The notes below the pieces were generated by a model that saw only the letters and a list, made by a program, of their open reading frames with translations, ran no database searches and was not told the DNA's origin. A program made the translations under genes and the position numbers. Positions 47,601-57,631 of a stretch of DNA of 64,000 bases are shown here, piece by piece. The stretch's first letter is position 1, and every line of letters begins with the position of its first letter. The stretch is from Cichorium intybus (taxonomy: Eukaryota; Streptophyta; Magnoliopsida; Asterales; Asteraceae), in the NCBI GenBank assembly GCA_023525715.1, contig CM042016.1:82976882-83040881 (forward strand), given 5' to 3'.

Positions 47601-50258
47601 ATCATTATTAATATTTTATTTTTGTCTTTTTTGTAAGTGTTAGACACAATAATGTAGTGTCTATTATTGTTATATAGTGTGTATTATTTTATAACCTCTA
47701 GAAGAGTCCATAATTTACTATAAATAAGGCATTTGCCAAATGAATAAGATCAGAGCTTGTTTGTGTGAATTTTTGAGTGCACTCAAAATTAATAGTAGAG
47801 TCGGGTATCCACGAGTAATCACAAGCATACATCGATAATCACATATAATCATCACGCAAGCATCTGTCAGGTACACCTCTTATAATCATGACCGATTCAA
47901 AAGTTCAGATTCAAAATAATGCATATTATTATGTTTTAAAACTACGAATACAACAAATCAAGCAACGAAAATTATCACAAACATACACATGCACACAAAC
48001 CGAAATTGATCAATATTACATACTCATAAAATATTTTAGAGAAATGATTTGACAATCTACGTGCTAGTTAAGCACAATATATTGTTGTTATTAATTATAT
48101 ATTATTTTGATTTGAATTACCATCGTAGTTATTATTATTTTTATTTGGATTTGTGTGCGTGTGTATGTTTGTGATAATTTTTGTTGCTTGATTTGTTGTA
48201 TTCGTAGTTTTAAAACAAAATAATATGCATTATTTTGAATCTGAACTTTTGAATCGTGCATGATTATAAGAGATATACCTGACTGATGCTTGCGTGAAGA
48301 TTCTATGTGATTATCGATGTATGCTTGAAATTATCGTGGATACCCGACTCTGCTATTCAGAATTATAATACATCAAAAGAGAGAATTTTGAGAGCACTCA
48401 AAAATTCACACAAACAAGCTCTGATCTTATTCATTTGGCAAATACCTTATTTATAGTACATCAGGGACTCTTCTAGAGTCTATAAAATAATACACACTAT
48501 ATAACAATAATAGACACTACATAATAGAGTCTAGCACTTACAAAAAAGACAAAAATAAAATATTACATAATGATGAAGATGATGAGGGAGGGGTCACCAA
48601 ATATTCTTTTGTCAAATCCCAAATCCTCACCATTTGACAAAAAAATATATGGTGACCCCTCCCTTATCATCTTCATCATTATGTAATATTTTATTTTTGT
48701 CTTTTTTGTAAGTGCTAGACACAATTATGTAGTGTCTATTATTGTTATATAGTGTGTATTATTTTATAGACTCTAGAAGAGTCCATAATGTACTATAAAT
48801 AAGGCATTTGCCAAATGAATAACATCAGAGCTTGTTTCTGTGAAGTTTTGAGTGATGTCAAAATTAATAGCAAAGTCGGGTATACACGAGTAATCACAAG
48901 CATACATCGATAATCACATAGAATCATCACGCAAGCATCAGTCAGGTACATCTCTAATAATCATGCACAATTCAAAAGTTCAGATTTAAAATAATGCATA
49001 TTATTATGTTTTATAACTACGAATACAACAAATCAAGCAACAAAAATCATCACAAACATACACACGCACACAAACCGAAATTGATCAAGATTACCTAGTC
49101 ATAAAATATTTTAGAGAAATGATTTGACAATCTACGTGCTAGTTAATTAGTATTTATTGTTGTTATTAATTATTATTATTTTGATTTGAATTATCATTCT
49201 AGTTATTATTATGTTTATTTGGATTTTTGTTTGTCTGTATCTTTGTGCTGATTTTTGTTGCTTGATTTGTTGTTTTCGTAGTTTTAAAACATAATAATAT
49301 GCATTATTTTGAATCTGAACTTTTGAATCGGACGTGTTTATAAGAGATGTACGTGACTGATGCTTACGTGATGATTCTATGTGATTATCGATGTATGCTT
49401 GTGATTACTCGTGGATACCCGATTCTGCTATTCAGAAGTATAAGACTTCAACAGAGAGAATTTTGAGAGCACCCAAAAATTCACACAAACAAGCTCTCAT
49501 CTTATTCATTTGACAAATGCCTTATTTATTGTACATTAGGGACTCTTCTAGAGTCTATAAAATAATACACACTATATAACAATAATAGACACTACATAAT
49601 TGTGTCTAGCACTTACAAAAAATACAAAAATAAAATATTACATAATGATGAAGATGATGAGGGAGGGGTCACCAAATATTGTTTTGTCAAATCCCAAATC
49701 CTCACCATTTGACAAAAGAATATTTGGTGACCCCTCCCTTATCATCTTCATCATTATGTAATATTTCATTTTTGTCTTTTTTGTAAATGCTAGACACAAT
49801 TATGTAGTGTCTATTATTGTTATATAGTGTTTATTATTTTATAGACTTTAGAAGAGTCCATAATGTACTATAAATATGGCATTTGCCAAATGAATAAGAT
49901 CAGAGCTTGTTTGTGTGAATTTTTGAGGGGTCTCAAAATTCTCTCTGTTGAAGTCTTATACTTTTGTATAGCGGATTCGGGTATCCACGAGTAATCACAA
50001 GCATACATCGATAATCACATAGAATCATCACGCAAGCATATTATTATGTTTTAAAACTACGAATACAACAAATGAAGCAACAAAAATCATCACAAACATA
50101 CACACGCACACAAACCGAAATCGATCAAGATTATATAGTCATAAAATATTTAGAGACTGATCTCACAATCTACGTGCTAGTTAAGTACCATATATTGTTG
50201 TTATTAATTATATATTATTTTGATTTGAATTATCGTTCTAGTTATTATTATTTTTATT
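41664..50258. repeat. Pararetrovirus intergenic-region array, segment 4
   Basis: Sense TATA boxes at about 42594 (mutated to AATAAATA), 44296, 46006, 47719, 48794 and 49869. Reversed boxes at about 42249, 43339, 43948, 45052, 45660, 46768, 47377 (damaged), 48448 and 49523. Head-to-head joints near 42415, 44115, 45830, 47545, 48625 and 49695. Direct reversed-reversed joints near 41818, 43518, 45232 and 46945. Two sense units (ending about 48153 and 49232) keep the viral order through the last 150 bp before a tail-to-tail joint. Elsewhere that 150-bp stretch is reversed. The last sense unit runs without a joint into the viral PBS. Confidence 0.85.
49698..50258 (+). promoter_or_regulatory. Upstream viral promoter/leader copy leading into the provirus
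   Basis: Sense unit with TATAAATA at 49869-49876, leader, then ATTATTATTTTTATT directly joined to the PBS. About 60 bp of leader is missing at 50038 (AAGCAT then ATTATTATG) compared with other copies. This is the only array unit followed by viral genes, so transcription from here could cross the whole provirus. The as-1-like element seen after ORF VI (57639) is not present before this copy. Confidence 0.65.
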
Positions 50259-50271
50259 TGGTATCAAAGCC
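50259..50271 (+). other. Pararetrovirus tRNA-Met primer-binding site
   Basis: TGGTATCAAAGCC is the initiator tRNA-Met complement that primes minus-strand synthesis in caulimovirids, with one difference (A for G at position 9). It marks map position 1 of the viral genome and the exact right edge of the repeated module. Confidence 0.8.
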
Positions 50272-50290
50272 TTGAAACCAATTTTGAGAT

Positions 50291-50985
50291 ATGTCTGATA
50301 TAGCTTTATGCTCTCTACAAAAAGAACTAAAATTATATAGAAAATATATTAAAGACTCTAAGAAAACATTGAAGTTATTAATAGAAAAATCAAATGCATC
50401 TTCCATGACTAACTGTTGAGAATAATTTGTGCTAAAGTGTTACCCCCATCCGAAAACCTTAATGACTACGAAGCAAGAGCCCGAAGCCTGAAGCTCCGAA
50501 GGATTTATTCTGGAGGATCCGAAGGCTTACATGCAACAAACCTTATCCACTGCACGTGTGTTTTGACAGACTACGTGTTGCACGATGCTGCTCTCTCATT
50601 GGATAGTACTAATTTAGAATATTCAGAATATATCTTTTGTACTATTGGTATCACTGATCACGTATAAATATCAGTGATACCATCTATGTCATAGGTGTGT
50701 GGAATTCACCCCATTGTAAAACCCTAAAGCAATATAAAAGCATTCGGCTCTTGTTCTATTCAATTCTTGTGTTCTTCACCATTATTCATTCATTGTGTGT
50801 GTTGATTATATTGTTGAATCATCTCTCCGTAATACTTATTCATTATTAGTCATTGATTGAATTTAAGATCTAACACTAACCCAATAATTAATGAACAAGT
50901 TATTTCTTTAATAACATCATCTATAACTGCAAGAGAAAAAAGAATTGAAACTCTTGAAAATCAAATAACGACGCTTATTGGTTAA
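50291..50985 (+). pseudogene. Small viral leader ORF, split by a solo LTR
   Basis: The left part (50291-50413) starts MSDIALCSLQKELKLYRKY. The right part (50881-50985) reads an Ile/Thr/Glu-rich stretch and ends at TAA 50983-50985. Both are in the same phase once the 462-bp LTR and one copy of the target duplication are set aside, for a product of roughly 76 residues with coiled-coil character. It corresponds in position to the small ORF before the movement gene in several caulimovirids. Its function is unknown. Confidence 0.6.
50414..50875 (+). mobile_element. Solo LTR (copia-type) in the provirus
   Basis: 462 bp, TGTTGAGAAT to AGATCTAACA, flanked by perfect CTAAC duplications (50409-50413 and 50876-50880). 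A TATA-like AATATAAAAGC lies near 50731. The end resembles the copia-2 LTR end (AGATCTAACA). No internal region remains, so it arose by LTR-LTR recombination. The frame at 50416-50667 is inside it and not a gene. Confidence 0.9.
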
Positions 50986-51006
50986 ATAATTTTTTAATCT
51001 TTTATA

Positions 51007-51954
51007 ATGTCTATGTTTGACGAAATTAATGAACCTATAATTATTAATAACGAAGAAAACGAGTCAGGATATATATTTGATGCTCTAGTTAGTAAGAATA
51101 GTATAAATAAAGATGCTATCAGAAAATCAAATTTTACATTATCAAAAAAACATAATTTTAAATATGACACACTTAAAAACTTCTTTTCAAGAAAAAATAT
51201 TATTTACTATGGTAAAATAGTAGGTGAAGAACCAATACCGATAGAATCAACTCAGGGAAATATTATCATACCTATTATTAACAAACAGCAAATCATAAAT
51301 AAAATACAACATATTAAAGAAATACATCGATCAAAAATAGCATATATTCATATATCTACGATTCAAGTAATTTTAAAAAGTACTTTTAGTGATTTAGATA
51401 CGTCAATAGAATTAGAAATTAGAGATGATCGTATAATTAAGAGTCAAGAAAGTATTATTTCCAAAGGAAAAGGAAATTTAATCGAAAAAAAAATAAAATT
51501 TAATATAAATATACAATTAGGAATTAGTTTAAAAGATAAAAATCTCAGTAATAGTATTACAGTAAGATATAAATTATTAAGGCAAAATTTTATGTTGAAA
51601 GGAAATCATGATTTTACTTTAACGTATCAAATAAACTATGTACTAACAAATTCTCATCATAGTATTACATTTAAAACAGAATATAGAATTCATATTGATA
51701 AATTATTTGAGCCTTTATTATCTCTTGAATCACCAAAAATAATAGATAATAAATCATTTCATGAAATAGATTTTCGAAAACCAATAATTACACCTCTAGT
51801 TAGAAGAGACCCAATTATAGAACCACCAATCTCAACGATTGTAGGAAGAACATCTATTTTAGAAATACATCCTTCAACTTCTACAGAAAATAGAAAAGAT
51901 GAAAATATTGAAGAATTCAAAGAAATGATTAGATCATTAAGCTTACGAATATGA
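51007..51954 (+). CDS. Pararetrovirus movement protein (30K superfamily)
   Basis: 315 residues, uninterrupted, close to the usual caulimovirus length. It would form tubules or modify plasmodesmata so virus can pass between cells. Recognisable 30K-type segments: LKNFFSRKNIIYYGK near the N-terminus, YIHISTIQVILKSTF, then IELEIRDDRI, NINIQLGISLKDKNL and YVLTNSHHSITFKTEY in the second half. A Pro-rich region and a final predicted helix (EEFKEMIRSLSLRI) follow. The start is the first ATG after the leader ORF stop. It overlaps the next ORF by four bases (ATGA). It is the only long viral frame still open, which may be chance or recent origin. Confidence 0.85.
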   Translation: MSMFDEINEPIIINNEENESGYIFDALVSKNSINKDAIRKSNFTLSKKHNFKYDTLKNFFSRKNIIYYGKIVGEEPIPIESTQGNIIIPIINKQQIINKIQHIKEIHRSKIAYIHISTIQVILKSTFSDLDTSIELEIRDDRIIKSQESIISKGKGNLIEKKIKFNINIQLGISLKDKNLSNSITVRYKLLRQNFMLKGNHDFTLTYQINYVLTNSHHSITFKTEYRIHIDKLFEPLLSLESPKIIDNKSFHEIDFRKPIITPLVRRDPIIEPPISTIVGRTSILEIHPSTSTENRKDENIEEFKEMIRSLSLRI

Positions 51955-52208
51955 CAGAATCTTCTAGTAGTAAATTATATGATATAGAATTACAAATGGA
52001 AGACGAAATATCAGTAAGTAAAAAAATAAACATAATAAATAAAAAATTAAATAATCTCACAGAAATGAATAAACTCTTATTGATAAAACAACTACCAGAA
52101 ATATTACAAAAAATTAATTTAGCACAACATTCGCTTGAACAAATTTATAAAACATTAGAAGTTAAAAATAATAAACAACCACTTTCTATACCACCGTTAA
52201 CATTGTAA
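51951..52208 (+). CDS. Small viral coiled-coil ORF
   Basis: 85 residues, overlapping the movement-protein stop. Residues 25-70 (MNKLLLIKQLPEILQKI and the following stretch to QIYKTLEV) form a predicted coiled coil and the end is Pro-rich. In position it matches ORF II of caulimoviruses, but it is about half the length of the aphid-transmission factor and lacks an obvious N-terminal domain, so that role is not implied. A further frame (about 52206-52357) continues downstream in another phase without a clear ATG. Confidence 0.5.
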   Translation: MTESSSSKLYDIELQMEDEISVSKKINIINKKLNNLTEMNKLLLIKQLPEILQKINLAQHSLEQIYKTLEVKNNKQPLSIPPLTL

Positions 52209-52348
52209 TCAAAAATATTTTACAAAAATTAATAAAATGGTTTAAAAAGAATAAAAGAAATAAAGAAGTTAATAATAAAAAGATCATATTGACAAAAGAA
52301 GATTATATAAATAATGATACCTTAGATCAATTATTTGAAAGTAATAGT

Positions 52349-52855
52349 TATGACTAATAAATTACAACTAACTAATAGATATAATAAACAAATACTCCCT
52401 CCGTCCCAAAATGATAGTCCAGTTTCTCATTTTCAAAGTCAAAGCTTGTCAAGTTTGACCGTAAATATATTTTTTTGTGCTATATAATATTAGATGAAAA
52501 CTATACCAATAAAAACACATTAACAACACAAATCCATTCATATATTTTGTATCAATTATTATATAATAACAACGAAAATATTGATGGTCAAAGTTGACAA
52601 GCTTTGACTTTGAAAATGAGAAAATGGACTATCATTTTGGGACGGATGGAGTAATTAACATGATTCAAGATATTCTAGAAGAAATAAATGAAACCCAATT
52701 AGGAATAGCACATTTGAAAACAACGTATACAAAATATAGAATTTGGATTTGATAATTTAAAAACTATAACTAAATGTTTAAATTCACAACAAAATAGATT
52801 AGCCAAATTATATCTTAAACTAAAAGAAGAACGATCAAAACTAAATATAATATAG
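52349..52855 (+). pseudogene. Virion-associated-like viral ORF, split by a Stowaway MITE
   Basis: Starts MTNKLQLTNRYNKQ at 52349, overlapping the previous stop, is interrupted at 52394 by a 257-bp MITE, and resumes with MIQDILEEINETQLG. After a frameshift near 52740 it ends in a basic stretch (RLAKLYLKLKEERSK) just before the coat-protein ATG. A short coiled-coil protein with a basic tail here matches the DNA-binding/virion-associated ORF III of caulimoviruses in place and character. It is broken by the insertion and the shift. Confidence 0.55.
52395..52651. mobile_element. Stowaway-like MITE
   Basis: 257 bp with ends CTCCCTCCGTCCCAAAATGA and, inverted at the right, CTCCATCCGTCCCAAAATGA, flanked by TA (52393-52394 and 52652-52653). 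The CTCCCTCCGTCCC terminus and TA duplication are the hallmarks of Stowaway (Tc1/mariner-derived) MITEs. The arms pair further (GGACTATCATTTTG, TCAAAGTCAAAGCTTG). Confidence 0.95.
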
Positions 52856-54230
52856 ATGGAAACACTTCAAGCACAAGTAGAGACACTAACTAAATTAATG
52901 GCAGCATTAGAAATACCTGAAGAAGTAAATGATGAAAATATAGAAAACGACGTCGATGTAGTATACGATTTTCTATCCGACGAGGAAAACCCATATAACA
53001 ACCCTTATACCAATTTTGGAATAAAACAAAATAAATCATATGTAGAAGATGATTATCAAAGTCAATATATATATATATATGGACCACCATCTTTAGAAGA
53101 AAACTTTTTATATAGACAATGAATGATTAAAAATAAGCAAAATAAATGGGAAAAAGTACTGCCACAATATATACCAAAATTATTTATCACAACAACACCC
53201 TTAGATATTCTTTCTATTGATTGTGAAATAGATCCAGAAACAAAAATACAAGATTGGGGCAATAAAAATGGGTATACAAATTCAATTAACCGACGAACTT
53301 ATAAATTTACATCTAAGAAATTTTCTAAGCTATATTTTGCATAAAACACAAGGAAATGTCTATCGCTTTCTTTCATCCTTAGACGAAGACGAAAAATCTA
53401 GAATAGCAACCACCGATGCAATGGAAACTTTTAAAAAAATATTTGATAAAATTCTCCAAGAATTTGTAGGAAAAAAGGTAGAAGATGATGAATCAAAAGA
53501 AGCCTTTAGAAATAAAGCATTATGGCATTTAACAAACTTAAGAATATGTAATGTGTGTTATTTAGATTCATTTATGTGTGAATTTTCAGAACAATATTAT
53601 CTTTTAGATCCACCAAAACAACAAATAGCATTAGATATGTTCTATAAAAAATTACCATCTACTGTTTGCCTGAGTGTATTAAAACATTTTAACGAAATTT
53701 TACAAGAGGGTAAAATAGCATAAACTTTAGGAGCTAGAATAAATGTTTTAAAAGCATGGATGCAAAATAAATGCCTTAAACAAAAAGTTAAAATTGATGC
53801 AAAAATTGATTTATGGTGTAATAACCAATCTAATCAAATTGGTCAATATGGTTGTAGAACTAGCAAACGAAAAAGAAAAAAGAAAGTTTGGAAAAACGAA
53901 TCATATAAACCAAAATACAAACAATATTATAAGAAAGGAGAAAGAAAATATTTTAGAAACTGAAAACAATATAGATAAAAATATAAAACAAACCCAAAAT
54001 ATTGTCCATCTAAGAAAAAAGATTGTAAATACTGGTTATGTCAACAAGAAGGACATAAAGCTTATGAATGTCCAACAAAAAATAAAAGACACGTGAAACA
54101 AATATATCAAAAAATCGCTTATGATTTAGGTTACGAACCAATTGAAGATTCAGATATAGATTCAGATATTGATATATATGCATATACTACCGATTCTAAT
54201 ACTGAATCTGATACTGATAATAATGAATGA
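52856..54230 (+). pseudogene. Pararetrovirus coat protein, decayed
   Basis: Starts METLQAQVETLTKLMAALE with an acidic N-terminus. In-frame TGA at 53120-53122, a frameshift between about 53260 and 53340, then the capsid core (TDELINLHLRNF, WHLTNLRICNVCYLD, EFSEQYYLLDPPKQQIALDMFYKKLP) with further stops at 53721, about 53961 and 53976. A very basic stretch (TSKRKRKKKVW) precedes the zinc knuckle. The knuckle reads CKYWLCQQEGHKAYEC, so the first Cys of the usual CX2CX4HX4C is Tyr. The C-terminus is Asp/Ser-rich and acidic, as in caulimovirus coat proteins. At least six lesions make it inactive. Confidence 0.8.
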
Positions 54231-56264
54231 GTAAAGAAAAAACCTAAAATTAACCCTAACAGTACATTTATAACAACTACAATACATAATAATAAAGTAA
54301 TTGCATACATTGATACAGGTGCAACATTATGTTTTGGAAAAAAATAATATTCTAACAAAATGGGAAAAACTAAAAATACCTATTAAAATCACTATTGCTG
54401 ATAAATCTATACATAACATCTGGTATGTAGGAAGAAATATTAATGTTATTATTGCAAAAATTCCCTTTATTACACCAACCATATATCAACATGATTATGG
54501 TATAGATCTTGTTATTGGAAATAATTTTCTAAAACTATATCAGCCTTTTGTTCAAACAAACGAATATATAAGTGCTAAACATCCATCTAAAGGAATTATA
54601 AAAACTCCTATAATTAAACAATACGATCTTATTAAAATAATAAAAAAAGAAGTTGGTGTTCAATTACGAATACTATTAACACTAACAAAAGATATTGCAG
54701 AAAAACAATTAGAAGAAGGATGTAGTGAAAATCCCTTAGATCAATTGAAAAATACCAATGATCAAGAGATTATAATATTACTAAAAGATCCTAAAGCAGA
54801 AATCAATGTGCCTAATAAAATATCATATACTATAAAAGATGTAAATGAGTTTAAAACCAAATGTAGTCAACTTTTAGAAAAAGGAATTATAAGAGAAAGT
54901 ACGAGTCCGCACTCTGCACCAGCCTTCAATGTAGAAAATAATAATTAAATAAAACGAGAAAAAGAAAAATGGTTATTAATTACAAAAGGATGAATGATGC
55001 TACAGTTGGAGATTCATATAAAGTACCAAGAAAAGAATATATTTTAGAAAAACTAAAAGGAAATACACATTTTAGTGCATTTGATGCAAAATCGAGATAT
55101 TGGCAACTACGACTACATGAAAATACAAAACCACTAACAACGTTTTCATGTCCACCTCAGAAACATTATGAATGGAGCGTTTTACAATTTGGTCTTAAAC
55201 AAGCACCGACTATATATCAAAGGTTTATGGATTCAACTTTAAATGGTTTGGATCAAATATGTCTTGCATATATTGATGATATTATTGTTTTTACAAACGG
55301 AAATGAACAATTACACCTTGAAGCGGTTATTAAAGTTTTACAAAGAATTAAAGAAAAAGGTTTAGTTTTATCGAAAAAGAAATCTAAACTTTTAAAACTA
55401 GAGTTGAATATTTAGGATTAAAAATTGAAGAAAATAGAAAACTTTCTTTAACAGATAATGTTCGAGAAAAGTTGTATCTTTTCCCTGATAAATTAGAAAA
55501 TCGAAAACAAATACAACGTTTTCTTGGTTGTTTAAACTATATTGCAGAACAAGGCTTTCTAAAAATTTTAGCAAATGAAAGAAGAATTTTACAAAAAAAA
55601 ATATCAGAAAAAACACCATGGTCATGGACCAATCAAGATACCATTTTAGTAAAAAATATCAAGCAAAAAATTCATGTACTACCAACTTTATACAATCTGC
55701 AACTGGAAAACTTTTTAATAGTCGAAACGGATGCATCAATGGATACATGGGTCGGATGCCTAAAAGCAATTATAGATGGTAAAGTATTATTGGGTCTAGA
55801 TAATGAGGGAAACCCTTCATCTAACCCAACAAAAGTAAACAGTGATACAAATGTATCATCGAAAGTAAACAGTGATACAAACGTATCATCAAAATTAAAC
55901 AGTGATACAATGTACCATCAGAAGTACTAAAAACTGATAAATATGTGAAAATACTATGTAAGTATGTATCGGGAATGTTTTCCCAAACCGAACAAAATTA
56001 TAGTACACACGAACGCGAAACATTGGCATGTTGAAAAACTTTAAGAAATGGAAGATCGAGCTTTTACAAACAAGATTTGAACTCCGAACAGATTCAAAAT
56101 ATCTGTTAGTATTTTGGAGATACAAACTACAAGAAGATTATTGTCGAGGGAGACTAATCCGTTGGCAGTTACAATTACATCAATTTCATCATTATCTCAG
56201 GTACACAAAAAGCGAAAACAATCACATAGCAGACACATTGACAAGAGAATGGAAGCCATCATGA
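54231..56264 (+). pseudogene. Pararetrovirus protease/reverse transcriptase/RNase H, decayed
   Basis: An aspartic protease (AYIDTGATLCF, about 54304) lies in the coat frame after its stop, then shifts at an A run near 54340. The protease remainder and linker run to 54948 (stop), with the start of RT (EKGIIRESTSPHSAPAF). RT continues in another frame at 54969: VINYKRMND, FSAFDAKSRYWQLRL, FGLKQAPTIYQRFMD and the catalytic YIDDIIVF (about 55270). After a shift near 55395 the connection domain (QRFLGCLNYIAEQGF) and RNase H follow (IVETDASMDTWVGCLKAI). A further shift near 55900 separates the RNase H end (ELRTDSKYLLVFW, NHIADTLTREW). There is no integrase. At least five lesions. It would have converted viral RNA to DNA. 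Confidence 0.85.
55828..55919 (+). repeat. 30-bp tandem repeat inside the RNase H region
   Basis: Three units of GTAAACAGTGATACAAATGT plus ATCATCGAAA, the last shortened by a base. They encode repeated VNSDTNVSSK and sit in the loop after the first RNase H catalytic Asp region. The shortened third unit breaks the frame. Confidence 0.8.
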
Positions 56265-57631
56265 AGCAAATACAGCACCAGCTAAAACAAAAGCAGGAGC
56301 AGAAAGCAACCATGATAAAGCAACTAGAAATAATCAAGAAAGAAGAAAAACAACTTCTACAAACACTACAAATATTATCATCACATTTCACTCCGGTCAA
56401 AGAAGAAGCAGAAAAATCAACAGGCAGCTTTACAATCCCGACTGCACCAGAAATCCAACAAATTTCATTAGATGATACCAGTAAACAGCAAGAAAAGCCA
56501 TCATCATCAAAATGCAACTCTCAAGAATCTTTCAAAATCCATTAACAACCAAGTAATGCTGAAACAAAAAAGTGGTACATTATTTTTAATGGACCACATA
56601 AAGGAATCTATAACGATTGAGGAATCGTAAATTCTCATATCGTTGGAAAAGATGCCACACACAAAAGTTACAAGTCAAAAATCGAAGCAGAAACAGCATT
56701 CAGAGAAGCATACAAAACAATTACTATTGAAGCCATCCAAAAATCCTCGAAAACAATCCTTTTGGGAACACCTCCGAAAACAGCTCCACAACCACAATCA
56801 TTAAATCAACTGCATGGAGCCAAAGCAGCCTTAGAAGCCATACCATCGACAAAAGCAAAGGAACTAATGAAGAAGCCAACAACTGAAAAATTTGCAAAAT
56901 TATGGGACAACCTAGTCTCATACACAGAAATTCATTCATTAATGGCTTTTATCTAGTAATAAGAAGGTCAGGCCCAAAAGCAGTCTTTCTAGACAACCTT
57001 ACAGACCCAATGACTCTATGGGAGTATTTCATACATGGATTCATTGACACGATCTATCTAAATGGAACAAATTTACAATGCATCAGCGAATTCCCAACCA
57101 CCTTTCAAGCAATTATCCGCAATTACAAAACACGTTTTGCAAAAGAACATGATTTATTCATCAAATTATATTCAAGTTATCCATTCTTCGACAAAGATTC
57201 TCAGCTATTAGTTCCAAGTATCACATTTGCATATATGGGAATTAGCAACGGATCAAAACCAACTAAAGATGAATTACCACGCGAAACTCCATCAGAAAAT
57301 CACTTAATTTTTGCATTAGCAGGTGTCTATTTAGCCTCTTCCAGGATAGGAAAATGCAAAGATCAGAAATCACAAGTTCGAATAAATTATTGCAGCAAGA
57401 CGTTCTTAATGTATTCAGCAACTGACACCGAAATATCAACTGAAAAAAGGAATGCAGGCAATAGAAAGATTTGAAGAACCATTTGAAAATTTTTCTCATC
57501 ATCTTGCTGATTTACCCGCAGAAATAAAGAAAAAACTGTGTAAACATGTTTTGAATAGACCACGTCACCAATGCACTTACTACGATGAAAACAAAGAAGA
57601 AACTCCATTCATGGAAATGATGGAAGAGTAA
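56249..57631 (+). pseudogene. Pararetrovirus transactivator/viroplasmin, decayed
   Basis: The ATG at 56249 overlaps the Pol stop. A Gln/Lys-rich coiled coil (MKQIQHQLKQKQEQKATM) leads to a Ser/Pro linker and a stop (TAA 56543-56545). The viroplasmin/RNase-H-N-terminal-like fold follows: KKWYIIFNGPHKGIYND, then a TGA where Trp is expected, then KSYKSKIEAETAFREAYKT. The central domain (KAVFLDNLTDPMTLWEYF, FPTTFQAIIRNYKTRF, ITFAYMGISNG) lies in a new frame after about 56950. A third shift near 57440 gives the C-terminus ending at 57631. In relatives this protein lets ribosomes reinitiate on the polycistronic RNA and forms inclusion bodies. It is broken by two stops and two shifts. Confidence 0.8.

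Noticed and set aside
3296..50258. The array as a CRISPR-like or classical tandem satellite
   Set aside because: Units are hundreds of bp, in both orientations, with fixed joints, and are homologous to a viral intergenic region. There are no short repeats with unique spacers and no head-to-tail monomer ladder.
50416..50667. Open frame before the movement protein as a viral gene
   Set aside because: It lies within the solo LTR, which has clear ends and a perfect duplication.
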